DNA of 64,000 bases from NCBI GenBank assembly GCA_965153355.1, contig OZ231126.1, forward strand, positions 91,698,001 through 91,762,000. Direction: 5' to 3'. The notes under the pieces were generated by a model. The model did not search any database. It had not been told where the DNA came from and was given only the letters and a program-made list of their open reading frames with translations. Every line of letters starts with the position of its first letter. The stretch's first letter is position 1. The DNA comes from Flaccisagitta enflata (taxonomy: Eukaryota; Chaetognatha; Sagittoidea; Aphragmophora). Below are positions 1-14,440 of this stretch, one piece after another. Made by a program: the position numbers and the translations under genes.

Positions 1-273
1 GTGCGTCAGATATATCCTTAAACATGATCCAAAAATGAGTCATCATTTTAAGAATAGGAAAGGATCAGAAATGATCATTAGCTATCAGCGGGGGCGAGAC
101 ATTACTCTTAATCATAGTCTGACGACCCCGCGGGCCATATCATATCCGTTCGTCGGTCTCTCCGTCCTTAGAGACCGACCTCATCGCCGTTTCTCATTCT
201 TGTCACCATTCATGAGCGGATTGAGCGCTTAACGCGCATCTCTCTCTCTCACTCATTCACTCACTCACTCACT

Positions 274-1416
<1,143 letters not shown>

Positions 1417-1602
1417 AAAAAAGATTACCAAAAAGGTGAAAAAAAATACCAAAATGATTTGATGAGTGAAAGATTAAAAGAATAATATGGAAGAAAAATA
1501 TTCTTGAGAAAAAAGTCGGGTCTGAAGGCAAAACCGAATTTCGGGTTTGGCCTCAAAACCGAGCCTCGGCCTTCTCACGGCCAAACCCGCAAGGCCTTAG
1601 TA

Positions 1603-1985
1603 GGGCAGAGGTCTTGTAGAACACAGGGAGAATCTGTTTATTCATCTGTCCATCTGCCCATCCATCTGTTCATCCAGCATGTCAGAACTCTTATTGTGTT
1701 ATAAAGAAAATTGATAAAAAAATGAAAAAAATACTAAGTTCCCATTGCATAAAACGGAACAATAAACCTGACAAAAATGCAAAAAATTTTCATTGAATAA
1801 TATGGAAAATTGACAACAAAAAAAAAATAATAATTGACAAAAAGTGGTAAAATTCCCATTAAATGAAATAGAAAATGAATAAATGGGTTCAAAGGAGATG
1901 AAGCCTTGAAGACAGGGCAGAGGGGATGGACAGACGGATGTATGTATAGAAGGATTCCCACTGTGTTCTACAGGACTTTGCCCTC
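1603..1985. mobile_element. GTCCTGTAGAACACAGGG-type inverted-end element
   Basis: The left end GTCTTGTAGAACACAGGG (1611-1628) pairs with the right end CCACTGTGTTCTACAGGAC (1958-1976). Inside are a short CATCTGTCCATC tract and AT-rich sequence. Confidence 0.6.
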
Positions 1986-2129
1986 TTGAAACCCAATGCC
2001 CAAAAACCTCTTACACGATCGCAAGCTGTATGCCTGACAGTTTTAGAAGGGCATGCCTAAATAGTGGGTGCGCCATAGCGGTTCTCTACTGTTTGTATGA
2101 ATTGATTGAATTGAAGGGACTCTACCTAC

Positions 2130-2536
<407 letters not shown>

Positions 2537-2928
2537 TTGTATGATTCCAGTTCAAAAAGCGCATATTAGTTATATGGACTAATGATTATGATTAGTTTTA
2601 GTAATTACTAATAACTCTTCATCGTTCGAATCACGTTTTGTTTGGCCACCTCGTCCTGACCATCAGCTCAGCAGTTAATCACGGTGTTGAATTCGTAGTG
2701 ATCAAACACAGACCATTCGTCAGAACCGTATCATTGAGAAATGGCATCAAATGAAAGGTTCTGTAAATGAAAAAAATGCATCTGAATTAATTAGAACTGA
2801 AGTAGTGAACAGCCCAAGGCGGATTCCTAAAATAGTCAAAAGCAGCTGCTTAACAGGTGGATGCCTTCCCTTAAGTATCATTGTATGAATTATCTCCAGG
2901 CCTGTTTATAATTGAGAAAACAAAGGGT

Positions 2929-3172
2929 TTGGAGATGGAGAAAGAAATCAAAGGGGGAAAAGAGAAAAATAATGTAGGAAATATAACTTTTGACAGTACC
3001 AAATCATAAAAACTAGTCAGTAAAAACAAAATAACACTAGCTAAACCTTAACAACATTGTTCTATCACTATATGAGGAAGAAAATCATACATTCAAAGAC
3101 GCGATGCAACGCGTCTTGCGGAAAAAATTAAAGGCAGGGGGGGGGTAATAAAAAGTCACTCAATTTTATTTT
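2929..3172. repeat. dispersed 250-bp repeat, copy 1
   Basis: Shares GGAGATGG.GAA..AAATCAAAGGGGG, ACAGTACCAAATCATAAAA, GAGGAAGAAAATCATA, a GCGATGCAACGCGTC palindromic block and AGGCAGGGGGGGG with 8229-8480 and, in part, 14262-14375. Sequence between 2583 and 2929 is not recognised. Confidence 0.7.
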
Positions 3173-3270
3173 ACAACTCTGATTAACTCATACTGTAAAT
3201 GGCTATAGAACATGAAGTCCCCGTAAGTGTTTGGCGCGGAAATTCGAAGAGCTGTCAGCAACCAGTTTCT

Positions 3271-4310
3271 AGGTGCGCCAAAGTAAATCCATAAATGGCC
3301 GTGTCCTTTGGTTGGTTGGTTGGTCGGTCGGTAATGCAATTGTTTTGACGGTCTATACGGCGCACGTACTTGGCTAACTTGGCCTTGCTTAAGTCTGACT
3401 TGACAACAAACTTATTCCGTTTTTAGGTGCGCCATAGCACCTCTATAAGAGGCTCTGTCTGTTTGTCGGTTGGTCGGTCGGTCGGTTGGTTGGTCACGCT
3501 CGAGTTGAAAATCTCAAAAAGAAGCAAAACTCAGTGGAAATGATTTAGAAATATGCTAGGACGATTTTTAGATGCGCCATAGCACCTCTACAAGAGGCTC
3601 TGTCCGTCCGTCCGTCCGTCCGTCCATCTGCTCGAATGAAAAATCGCTAAAAATATTTGCAATCAATTGAAAACTCATTTTGTTCATCATTGATGATACT
3701 CGTCATTTCATTCATTAAAGTACAGTATCAGTAATCAGCTATGGTCTGGTCTGATAGAGCTGGGGATAGGTCATATAGGTCTGGTGATAGGTCGGACACG
3801 TGTGGGGATAGGTCTGATAGAGCTGGTGATAGGTCTGATAGAGCTGGTGATAGGTCTGATAGAACTCGGAATAGGTCTGATAGAGCTAGGGATAGGTCTG
3901 AACCGTCTGATAGAGCTCGGGATAGACCTGATATAGCTCGGGATAGGTCTGATGGAGCTAGGGATAGGTCTAAGAAATAATAACGCCCGGCGCACCGTCT
4001 TGGCCCGTGTATCCGGCCTTGTTTACAGTCACGGACTCGAGACTCTATAAGAGGCTTTATCATCCGTGTTTTGGTCTATCAGTCTATCAGTCTTTCCCAA
4101 CAGCTGTAATGCTCTAGTCGAAATGTGGGGAAACTTACTTTTAGACAAAGAGGGACGTGAACCGACGTCACTAACTTCTCTCCCCATACAAGTTTACAAC
4201 CATAAAAGTACCTCAACATTTCATAAGGAAACTTGCGCCATTCCATTCCATTTGGTTGAGGAGTATATCAGTTATGACTCAAGAGTAATTCCTAGTAAAT
4301 ATAGCAATTG
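3271..4310. repeat. cluster of subtype-D/A hairpin elements and a 20-bp array
   Basis: Contains a decayed D copy (3271-3390), D caps AGGTGCGCCATAGCACCT (3425-3442) and AGATGCGCCATAGCACCT (3570-3587) with GTCC/GTTG cores, and a 20-bp GGATAGGTCTGATAGAGCTG array (3735-3980). A subtype-A end (GTGTATCCGGCCTTGTTT, about 4004-4022) and another cap (AGTCACGGACTCGAGACT, about 4028) follow. Sequence to 4310 is unremarkable. Confidence 0.6.
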
Positions 4311-4513
4311 AAAAATTGGTAGAGAATGTGAGCCATGGCTTTACACACCCAAACGCCATTTACATTAGATCTTCTCGAATCGTCTTGAAAAAGGTTTGGG
4401 AATTAAATGACTTTGAGATGACTAATGATTTAACTTGTATAATTCATATCAACGATTGGGATCAGCACAATCATTAAATGCCAATGCGAAGAAGACACAC
4501 AAACTCTCTGTCT

Positions 4514-4516
<3 letters not shown>

Positions 4517-4607
<91 letters not shown>

Positions 4608-4627
4608 CTCTCTCTTGCTCTCTCACT
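4517..4627. repeat. (CT)n microsatellite
   Basis: About 105 bp. The following 4628-5070 is low in features and non-coding. Confidence 0.97.
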
Positions 4628-5074
4628 TAATCTAATGAATACAACCAAAAAGGTTACTAGTTAGAATTTTTGCCAAAAAACCGTCCTTTTGGTACTTAAT
4701 GAAAGATGATGCTGGTATGAACGAAAACCCATTATGTGTAGTGTCATAATACGCTTTTGTCTGTTGAGAATGTCATTGACCGGCAATATTTACAAGTCCA
4801 AGGCTAATCGGTTACGAAATCAATGAATATCAAGACAGGTCGTCAACCCTTTTTTTGACCGTTGAATGTCAATGTCGTCGTGATAGTTTCACTCCTGGCT
4901 TACAACGTCGTCGTGATAGACCGTCCAATGAAATAATTGCACCGATTCCAGTTCTCACAAAATGACAAATGTTTTAGCGTGGAGAGCCTCTGGAAAAGGG
5001 TTACTTGAAAAGCAGAAATCTTCGCTCTAACTACTTGGAAAATTGATTAGGACTTGATCTAGGCACTCCATAAA

Positions 5075-5592
5075 CAGTCAGTGGACAAAACACAATAGGT
5101 ATATATATATCACTCCGTTGGTTTTGATCTAACTTACTGATGTTGAACAGAATGCTGTAAACAACAACTGGTTGTTGAAATTACAGCCGGCTGTTAAGTT
5201 ACAAAGTTGGCAAAAATCCAACTTTCACCAAATAGAATGAGACCTGCAGATTCATAATTCTGATAAAATTCTGAGAATTGATATGTCATACTTGATTTTT
5301 TTTGTAAGAAATAATTTTTTTTAACATTACATTATAATTAAATTAAACATTGATAAAAAATTTTATTTTTATATAAAAATATATGTTGTGATATATCAAA
5401 CTTCCCAGAATTTCATCAGGACTATGAATCATTCTATTTAGTGAAAGTTGGATTTTTGCCAACTTTGTAACTTAACAGCCGGCTGTAATTTCATCAACCA
5501 GTTGTTGTTTACAGCATTCTGTTCAGCATCAGTAGGTTAAATCAAAACCAACGGAGTGATATATATACCTATTGTGTTTTGTCCGCTGACTG
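5075..5592. mobile_element. 518-bp near-palindromic foldback element
   Basis: Two arms of about 210 bp are inverted copies: CAGTCAGTGGACAAAACACA at the left and its near complement at 5573-5592. Inner shared blocks include AACAGCCGGCTGTAA. They surround a 100-bp A/T loop. The flanks show TAAA on both sides (5071-74, 5593-96), a possible target duplication. No coding. Confidence 0.8.
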
Positions 5593-5995
5593 TAAAAAGG
5601 GCATAATTGATTGATGCTAAGTTCTATAGAATGGCTAGGGCAGAAATTTCTCCCATGTTTACAGCAATCAATTATATACAACTACAGCATGGATTATGGA
5701 TTGCCTGGATCCATTCCAAATCGATTTTCCAATTAGATGGGGCTCTAATTATGCAAATGGATCATGAAAGTTGCTTGGAAAGGAATTTCTATTCGAATGC
5801 CAAAATTGAGCCCATCTTACTCCACACCCCCTTCGGCCTTCCACGCCCATGTACACAGGCAGAGCGGAAACGTGTGTTTCACTGTTTCTACGTCTACACC
5901 TTTCGACTCAATCATCACGGACCAACGGACCAACGAATGGACGGACAAGGCATCTTATAAAGTTGCGAGTCGATGACTAAAGATTTTAGAAAATA

Positions 5996-6118
5996 GAAAT
6001 GTTCCCATGTGAAACAAGCATCATCTTTGGAAGAGTGCCGCTCTGGAGCTGGTGGCTCAATTTGTTTACGAACGGCACTTCTCCAAAGTTGACACTTATT
6101 TTCAGGTGGGAACATTTC
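5996..6118. mobile_element. 123-bp hairpin MITE
   Basis: The ends GAAATGTTCCCA/TGGGAACATTTC extend to matching flanks AAAATA/TATTTT, with TA duplications at 5994-95 and 6119-20. An internal pair is AGTGCCG/CGGCACT. Nearly the whole unit folds on itself. Confidence 0.75.
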
Positions 6119-6143
6119 TATTTTTAGTTGCAGACACATAATT

Positions 6144-6370
6144 CTTGGGTGCTTCACATAGAAAAAGTTTGGAGTATCCCTACTGAAGTAATGTGGAGGA
6201 GCGAAAATCATAAAGATGACTATTTTTCTTTTTTCAAAATTCCTTCATCTCCCATATTTTGGCGTTAAAGTTCCCACAGAAATCCCAGAAATCAGCAAAA
6301 TCCTGTGTAGTTTTGTTTCTAAAAGGACAATTTTTTGTTTTAGAAAATCATGGTATTTGCGAGAAGAGAC
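6144..6370. repeat. dispersed repeat, inverted copy at 11552-11758
   Basis: TGCTTCACATAG...AGTATCCCTACT, AATGTGGAGGAGC.AAAAT and AATCCTGTGTAGTTTTGTT are shared with the reverse complement of 11552-11758. 6371-6540 is AT-rich with no feature. Confidence 0.65.
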
Positions 6371-7079
6371 AAAAACATTAGAACGTGAACTGTGAAAGAG
6401 CTCACTTGAAATATACATTAACAATGATTTACATTATATTACATTATCCAAATTAGGTCCTCAAAGAGTGTTTTCTAAAAAACGGAAGATAAATAATTTT
6501 TGATAAAAGGAAAATGGTAAGGTTTTTAAAGTTAGCCACTACATATTAGGTAATGAGGGTGAAAAGAAATAACAAACATTTACTATGTGAAGAACCCAAA
6601 CGTAACACTATAAAAGGCTTTATCCGTCCAACGGTCCATCCGTCGGTCCGTCCGTCCATTGGTCCATAAGCATGAGTCGAAAAGTGGGAATGTGAGTGTT
6701 TTAGAGGCTTTTTGTGTGTTTGTGTGTGTTGGGGCGTGGGGTATGGAGAGGGGTTGGGTTGGATGCCCCTGCTTACCCGTCCGCAGCGATATTGTGACCC
6801 CGCGTCCATTGTTATCGTTGGTATTTGTTTAGTCCCGATCCCGCGTCCGTCTCAGCTAACGTGACAACCGGCTTTTGATTGGGTTGAAACCTCTTCCTTT
6901 CAGTTTGTCTATAATCAATGTATACTATCTTAGACTATCTCCTTGAGTTTGACGGGAATGACGTCTAATGTCAATTCAGAATTGTTGAGATGAAACAAAA
7001 TGATAAAGAAAACTGTCGCGGGACAGATTCTTTTTTCAAATCGAGGTTGACGGTTTAGAAATTTACGGCGTCGTTAAAA

Positions 7080-7217
7080 AACAAGGCCGGATACACGGCA
7101 ATCCAGTCGCGGACGGTTGGGCAGGAGCAGTAATGCGCAAACCAATCGCAATTCAAAAATATTTCGGACCGACGGACCGACCGACACGGTAAGGTGTAGA
7201 GTCGCGTGTCCGCGGCT
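7080..7217. mobile_element. hairpin element, subtype A (cap at right)
   Basis: It begins ACAAGGCCGGATACACGGC and GTCGCGGACGG, has a GACC core, and ends TAGAGTCGCGTGTCCGCGGC TAAAAA. Short and non-coding. Confidence 0.7.
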
Positions 7218-7277
7218 AAAAATCCGTTCAATTCTTTTTCTTATTTTATCCTTGCAAACTTAAGGTGGAAGAGAGAA

Positions 7278-7414
7278 AACAAGGCCACGTATGCCAATAG
7301 TATCGGCAATAAGGTGCGACGTGTGGATCGTCGAACGAATGCGTTACCCGACCGACAGACCGACCGACCGACCAACCGACGGACACAGTCAGTTATAGAG
7401 GTGCGTTGCACCTA
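7278..7414. mobile_element. hairpin element, subtype D (cap at right)
   Basis: It begins AACAAGGCCACG and AAGGTGCGACGTGTGGATCG, has a (GACC)n core, and ends TTATAGAGGTGCGTTGCACC TAAAA; the cap stem is AGGTGC/GCACCT. Confidence 0.7.
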
Positions 7415-7677
7415 AAAATTACGACGGCTGTTTTAGACTATTTTACGTCATTTTAAGTCACTTTAGGTTTTTTAACGTTAATCTAAGTCATTTTACATTT
7501 AATCTCTTAGTCTTTTGGTCTTTTAGTCTTTTTGTCTTTTGGTCTTTTGGTCCCATCCAATGTGAAGAAGTCGATCATTACTATTTATTTCCAAAATCAA
7601 CAAAATGAAAATAAGACACTGCTGAAACCTCTCGTTTCGATTCATTTACCATGGAAGCAGGGTTTTTTTTTGTGAAT

Positions 7678-7710
<33 letters not shown>

Positions 7711-7808
7711 GTATCACATGGTCAAACTCGCTCTGATGAAAATGTCGAGGCTGATTGTATTACGACGAAATGGCTCGCGCGCAAAACAAAATAAACAAAC
7801 ACTTTCAC

Positions 7809-7912
<104 letters not shown>

Positions 7913-8228
7913 CTCCGCATCCCCTTACCCAACTGAACCCAGCGAAACTAAACTCTGCATGCTGTATGGGTATTTACGATCGCCCATGAGCCTATGACCA
8001 ACTGACCATGTGACGAAATTGCTCTTACTGACCATGACAACGATGATAACGACGATGACGCTGTGACGATGATAACGACGACGATGTTTACAATTGCAAT
8101 TGGGATGACAATGACGATGGCGATGCCGACAAACAAAATAACCGGATTGGATGACCTAAATGATGACGACCTTGATGACAAACTAGGTGACAAACAAACT
8201 AGGTGGAGGGTGAAGCTCAATAAATCAA

Positions 8229-8480
8229 AGGGTCTGGAGATGGGGAAGGAAATCAAAGGGGGCAAAAAGAGAAAAAAAGGATATTTGGGGAAAATATAAC
8301 TTTTTACAGTACCAAATCATAAAACTCAATTAGTAAAACACTATTTAACACTATTTAAACCTTAACTACATAGTTTTATTGCTATATGGGGAAGAAAATC
8401 ATGGATATATAAATGCGTCGCGACGCGTCGCGGGGAAGCAAATCAAAGGCAGGGGGGGGGGGAAAAATCAAAAGCGACTC
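8229..8480. repeat. dispersed 250-bp repeat, copy 2
   Basis: Matches 2929-3172 throughout; the palindromic block reads GCGTCGCGACGCGTCGCGG. It directly precedes the LINE relic. A partial third copy (GAAGAAAATCATAGTAACGC ... GGCAGGGGGG) lies at 14262-14375. Confidence 0.7.
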
Positions 8481-8545
8481 AAGAATATACACCCCTGTCT
8501 GGGACTGAGCCTAAAGGTCAGTGCGTCTCCACAAAATATAGATAC

Positions 8546-8870
8546 GATCAATAATTGAGTATGGCAGCCTCTCTTTTATACCCGCCCCAAAACAGTATGC
8601 AACAAAACTTGACAAAATTCAAAATAAAGCACTGAGAATTTGCACCTACTTACCATCCTATATCCGGACTCCGCCTCTACATGAGTATGCATCAATAGTG
8701 ACCATTCTGGCATTCAGGATCGACTTCGCGCACTGAGCAATAGATTGTTGACAAAAATGACAGCCCGCAGCCCAGACGTGAAAAAACTTGTAGACGATTA
8801 CAACGCCAACGAGAATGCCTTTGAATCACCAAAAAACACCGCTTGAGGCCCTCTTCTATCTTTGCAAATG
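8546..8870 (+). pseudogene. LINE (Jockey/CR1-like) reverse-transcriptase C-terminal relic
   Basis: The plus frame reads IRSIIEYGSLSFIPAPKQYA, then LDKIQNKALRICTYLPSYI and RTPPLHEYASI. This is the signature following the RT domain of non-LTR retrotransposons (EYGSxxWxP ... KLxxIQNKALR). After about 8700 the frame is lost and resumes in another frame as DRLRALSNRLLTKMTARSPD, ending in a stop near 8845. The element is 5' truncated and broken by a frameshift and stops. It sits directly 3' of a dispersed 250-bp repeat (8229-8480). Confidence 0.8.
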
Positions 8871-8970
8871 ACGTAATAATGATGTATAGACTGGTTACCT
8901 CGCCATCGCTATTTTAATGGTTCAGATCTATCTAATGGGTGTAGCCTGAGATACGATTGAATTTATGGGA

Positions 8971-9107
8971 AACAAGGCCGGATACACGGCTACCTTAGCC
9001 GCGTGCGGGTGGGCCGGGGCGGCGAAAAAAAGATAAGCGTGACGGACGGACGGACGGACGGACCGACAGACGGACAGAGCGGGTGGTAGAGTCGCGTGCA
9101 CGCGACT
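8971..9107. mobile_element. hairpin element, subtype A (cap at right)
   Basis: It begins AACAAGGCCGGATACACGGC, has a (GGAC)n core, and ends with the perfect palindrome AGTCGCGTGCACGCGACT followed by AATAAT. Confidence 0.75.
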
Positions 9108-9209
9108 AATAATAATTTTTACTCGAAAAACGGTTTTTAACTTTGATAATTATTTTCTGTCTTTTACCTCAAATTCTATAACTTCAATGTTGGTCTGTCT
9201 GTCTGTCTA

Positions 9210-9332
<123 letters not shown>

Positions 9333-9679
9333 CGCTCTGCTGAACCATAATGAGAGGCGCATAGAATCAAAGAGAAAGCGGTATCTTTGTCTCTCTTTTT
9401 TATATATTTGGGTTCCGCTGAATTGTAGAGAGAAGATTTGAATTGAACGATCGCGGTTCCAACTGAAGAGCAATGTTCACGCTTACATTCGGTTAACAGG
9501 GCAAAGTCACGGTTTATACTCGCTGAGCGTGAACTTGCCTCAGATGCCCCGATACGATAACAATCTGCAGCGGTCGAGTTTTATACGCATTTTGAGACTC
9601 AATCTCGCCGCTCGATTGATATTTCCGACACACAAAGGACATCATCGCATGGAATGGGCATGAATATATTAATATTATC

Positions 9680-9748
<69 letters not shown>

Positions 9749-10071
9749 TTACTTCCCCTTGGTTATACAGAAGGAACATATAAGTCGGCGGTATTTGATC
9801 CTTAGAATAATATTCTACTTGGAAAGAACGAAAGACGCCTGAAATACAGAATATTTAGCATTAACGGGTTCTTATCAATATTTTCGAATTTTCTTTATGT
9901 ATTGTTTTAGCCGAAAGCCTTAGATCGCACATGGTCAGCGGTAGACTGAGAATATCTAAATATGTGTGCGCAAGTGTGCATGCTCATTCCTCTGTTGCCT
10001 CTGCTCTGTATGGATAACTATCATCAATTCAAAGTTCTATAATAGCTTTTTTTAGCTTTTAGCTTCTTTTT

Positions 10072-10220
10072 AGTTGCAGACAGGCAACTCTTTAAGAGGC
10101 TTTGTCCGTCCGTCCGTTGGTTGGTCGGTCCGTTGGTGAGCACGAGTCCAAAAGAGTGAAAACGCGCATTTCCGCCCCTGCCCACCTGTCCGCAACTGGT
10201 GGCCGTGTATCCGGCCTTGT
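10072..10220. mobile_element. hairpin element, subtype A, AGTTGC stem (cap at left)
   Basis: The cap AGTTGCAGACAGGCAACT is followed by TTAAGAGGCTTTGTCC and a GTCC/GTTG core, and closes GGCCGTGTATCCGGCCTTGT. Confidence 0.75.
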
Positions 10221-10743
10221 TTTTCTCCAATAGCTTTTGTGGAACATGCGAGAGGAGCAAGTCACAACAACGACGCTATCAGCTAAGATTCCACGCCAGC
10301 CTTCGACGCAAAAACTGGGTGAAAAGGAAGATCGTCCTTACAGCTGGGAAGAGGGAGCCAGAAGGGGGGTGGGGACAGCTGCAATAGGACACCCAAAGCA
10401 GTGATCCTGCTGACAGTACCCTCAGGACCAATCAAGGGTGAGACTGGCGCGGCAGTACCTACTGAGGGGAGCAGGTACTAACAGGACGGGGGGCCACTCG
10501 AAGGGTAAGATGGCGATGCACCAATCTAAGCTGCTATTTATCCCTAACTGGCAACTTACGTGGTATCACGAGAGAGGCAGTTCCAGTCACGGACTAAGAG
10601 TATCTTTCATCAAAAATCGTTAGTTAGTGGGTTAGTTATCAGTTATCTAGAGAGGCAAATGGAAACGGGTGAGAGTGAATAGATATTCATACGACCGTTA
10701 GTAGGAAAGGTTCTCGTGATGTTGATAGATTGTCACTAATATA

Positions 10744-10937
10744 AACAAGGCCGGATACACGGCCATCAGTTGCGGACGGGTGGGCAGGGGCGGAAATGCA
10801 ACTGTCCGCAACTAAAAATGTTCTAAAATGCTCATTTCCTCACTTTTCGACTCGTGTCCACGGACCGACCGACCGACGGACCGACGGACCGACCGACGGA
10901 CGGACAAAGCCTCTTATAGAGTTGCGTGTCCGCAACT
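10744..10937. mobile_element. hairpin element, subtype A, AGTTGC stem (cap at right)
   Basis: It begins AACAAGGCCGGATACACGGC and ends CCTCTTATAG AGTTGCGTGTCCGCAACT AAAA. A partial inner cap (GCAACTGTCCGCAACTAAAAA) lies near 10797-10817. Confidence 0.75.
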
Positions 10938-11109
10938 AAAAAAGCCTCAAGGCTGAATCGACCTAAAGCTACAAGCAGGAATGGGATAGAAGCTATAAGC
11001 TAACAAAACGCTATGATAAGCAACATGCTAAATGAGAATAAGCCGTGTGATATCTACATGGTGTTTCATGCCAAAATAGATATAAGAAAACGATGCCATT
11101 CTGTTTCTA

Positions 11110-11551
11110 ACAATGCAAAAATACATCTGAAAAAAGTTTTAAAGAGCACTTAAGCTCCGATTTTTTGTGTAAAAATTTTATGAGTGTGGGTCAAATATCA
11201 TGGCCACAACATCAATTTGAAATAAAATGAGCATTAAAAGGAACATAATTTTGATCTTAAAGTTCTACTTTGAAGTGCTCTCATTTCTAAACGGCTTGAG
11301 TTACGGATACCAGATTAGTCTCAGATTAAAACTTATCAAATTTTTTTTAATTTGAGACTTATCTGGCATCTGTGGCTCAAGCCGTATAGAAATGAGAGCG
11401 TCTCAAAGAAAAACTTTCAAAATCAAAATTACGTGAAAAGACGTTCTTTGAGTTAGCTTTTACATATTTCTTCTCTTCATAGAATTGTTAATCTGCCTTT
11501 TCATAAGCTCTTTCATAGCTTTTGTTCTTATATTTTAGTTATTCTTCACAA
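11110..11551. repeat. AT-rich stretch with a long imperfect hairpin
   Basis: 11279-11331 (CTCTCATTTCTAAACGGCTT GAGTTACGGAT) pairs with 11350-11399 (reverse of GGCTCAAGCCGTATAGAAAT GAGAG). It resembles the inner blocks of the MITEs at 24442 and 53741. No coding. Confidence 0.55.
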
Positions 11552-11767
11552 ACATCACGATTTTTTTAAACAAATGATTGTCCTTTTTATAACAAAACTA
11601 CACAGGATTTTGCTGAATTCTGCGAAAACTGGGAACTTCAAGCCCATATCAAAAACGGAAGATGAAGGAATTTTGAAAAAAGAAAAATGGTCATCTTCAT
11701 TATTTTTGCTCCTCCACATTACCCAAGTAGGGTAAAGGGATACTCCCAACTTTTGCTATGTGAAGCT

Positions 11768-13593
11768 CCCAAACGCGACTCTACACCTTGCTGTGTCGGT
11801 CGGTAGGTCGGTAGGTAGGTTGTTCCATCCGTCACATTTTTAAGATTATGACTTTTTAAGATATCCTAGGTAATTCGAGGTACTCTAGGGTATTTCAGGG
11901 TACTTCAGGGTACTTCAAAGTACTTTAGGATACTTAAGTTATTCTAGGTACTTTAGGGTACTTTCTGATATTTTTGGATACTTTTGGGTATTTTTGAATA
12001 TTTTTGGGTACTTTTGGTATTTTTGGGTAGGCATGATTCGAGATTCGCCGGGCCAACTATAAGAAATATGTCCACACTTTGTGATATCAATTTATCACTG
12101 ATTCAAAGAGAAAAATATATCTATGGGTGTCTTAGTACTTTTTTTCGGTCCATGCGCCATAGAAATAGCACTTCATCATTCCAAAGTGAGAAACATCCCT
12201 GTGTGTAAGTGTAAAATCAGTGTGACAGGGTGTGGACATATTTTTTATAGTTGGCCCGTATCTTTAGGTATTTTCGGGTATTCCTGGGTATTTCTGGGTA
12301 TATTTGGGTATTTTGGATATTTTCTCAACTTAATATTGGACAGACGTTATAAAGTTTTTTTATTGGACAGAAGTTAAAAAGGTTTTTTTTTGGACAGACG
12401 TTATAAAGTTTTAGTATGTGGTTATGAAGTATAAAGTTGTAGAATGTAGTATATACTATCTTGCTCAAATTAAGAGTCCGCCATGTTTTCTTAAATTATA
12501 GGCAAATTATTCATAGAAACATATAAAAATCAGTGACCATAAGAAAGCTCTGCAAAAATGCAATCAAATGCCACCAAGCAGAATTTTGTAGCTCTATCCG
12601 TTTAGATTTTACAGCAGAAAGATTGAAACAATTCACCTTGATTTACGAGGTAAAAATCCTCTTTTGAAATTTTTATACTTGCATTTTGATATGTCCTGTA
12701 TACACCAATCATAGAAGCATAGGAAAATCGGTGACCATTGTAAAGAGCTTCGAAAGATCTTTCATTTGCCACCAAGCAGAGCTCATTTGCTCAAATTGTT
12801 TAGATTTTACAACAGAATCAGTGCAGCCCTCTCCATAAATTCAGGGTGGCAAAATCTGATAAAAAAGTTGAGAAACATGTCACATGCAAATCAATGATAC
12901 AGTTATATGACACCATAACAAACGCTATAAAAGCAGTAGTTATTGCCAAAATATGTTAAAAAAAACTTTTTTCATAAAAAACAAGTTTTGTCAATCAATA
13001 TTTAAGAATAAATGTCTAAATTTTTCTACGAGGACTCTTAATTTGAGCAAGATAGTAGTTATGAAGTATGAAGTTATGTAGTATGAAGTTGTAGTATGTC
13101 ATAGTAGTTTGTATGTAGTGTGAATGTAGTAAGTAGTATAAAAAACTATGTATGTAGTATGAAGTTGTAGTATGTAGTTATTTAGTATTAAGTTATGTAG
13201 CGCAAAGTTTTAGTATGTAGTATGTAAAAATATGTAGTATGTACTATGTAGTATGAAAAAGTATGTATGTAGTATTAAGTTGTAGCATGTAGGTAGTATG
13301 TAGTATATAGGTAGTATGTAGTATGTAGGTAGTATGAAGTTTTAGTATGTAGTAATGTAGTATGAAGTTATGAAGTATGAAGTTGTAGTATGCAGTATGT
13401 AGAAGTATGCATGTAGTATGAAGTTGTAGTATGTTTGTAGTATATAGTATGTAGTATTGTAGTATGAAGTTTTATAGTATAAAGTTGTAGTATGTAGTTA
13501 TGTAGTATAAAGCTTTATAGAATAAAGTTGTGTAGTAAGAAGTTGTGTACTTGTGTGTAACGAAGCACGCGACTGTTGGCCTGTTGGGCTTGT
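11768..13593. mobile_element. hairpin-family element (subtype C) with arrays and a MITE
   Basis: It begins CGCGACTCTACACCTTGC and (GTCG/GTAG)n, then TACTTTAGGG and TTTTTGGGTA arrays (11870-12330), GGACAGACGTTATAAAGTTT units, and a TAGTATGAAGTTGTAG array (12415-13550) split by the MITE at 12456-13055. It ends GCACGCGACTGTTGGCCTGT and TGGGCTTGTT. Confidence 0.7.
12456..13055. mobile_element. 600-bp mariner-like MITE
   Basis: The terminal inverted repeats are CTATCTTGCTCAAATTAAGA and its complement, with TA duplications at 12454-55 and 13056-57. It is inserted in a TAGTATGAAGTTGTAG-type tandem array inside a hairpin-capped element (11768-13593). The interior is AT-rich with no coding, and is related to the element at 40362-42325. 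Confidence 0.85.
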
Positions 13594-13866
13594 TAAACTT
13601 TACAAGTCTTTTCTTTTCTTTTTTCTTTTTTTTTTTTAAGAAAAAAAATGTTGCTTCGTTAAGGTGCACGTGACTAGATACAGCACGGACTTCAAACGGT
13701 TCTATCAACATCCTTTAAATCAAGAACCGGTGGCCTGCGAATAAATCTTTTCTGTGTACAGATGATTGACTCTTTTCAGTTTTTTTTAAATTTCGAAATA
13801 ATCGTTTTGTAATCGCTGAATGTAATGGATTTTGACTTTCAAACAAGATTAAACACGGACCAATTT

Positions 13867-13867
<1 letters not shown>

Positions 13868-13921
<54 letters not shown>
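13868..13921. repeat. (GA)n microsatellite
   Basis: About 54 bp in an AT-rich stretch (13594-14260) with no other feature. Confidence 0.95.
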
Positions 13922-13924
<3 letters not shown>

Positions 13925-14440
13925 TAGAATATTTGAACATTTGAACATTTTTAATCCATATTGCAATAAATACAATCGTTCAAAGATTAAGTCAAAGTAC
14001 TTGGATGAGTTCATAAATAAATAAATAACATGGTTCTTGTACAATTTTTGATAATTAACTTTTTTTGCCATTTTTGATTTGGAGTAGCAATCTAGTTTTA
14101 TCTGTCATTTCTAAACGCTTTGACTTAGATGAATGCGATTTGCGTCATTGGATCAGAAATTTGATCTAGTTTCAAAATCTCACTGATTTTTTTATGATTT
14201 TTTTAATCTAAGCAGAGGTATTGGTCAAAACATCTGTTGCCATACTTTTGCTCTAGATAGTACACCGCTTTATTGGGAAGAAAATCATAGTAACGCAACG
14301 CGATGCATCGCGGGAAGAAAATCTAAGGCAGGGGGGGAAAATCAAATGCCACTCAATTATATACACCCCTGTATAAATGTCAACTCGATTGAGGCCGTCG
14401 TCTTTGTCTTCACTGCAATAATGTTCAGACAGGCCTATTT

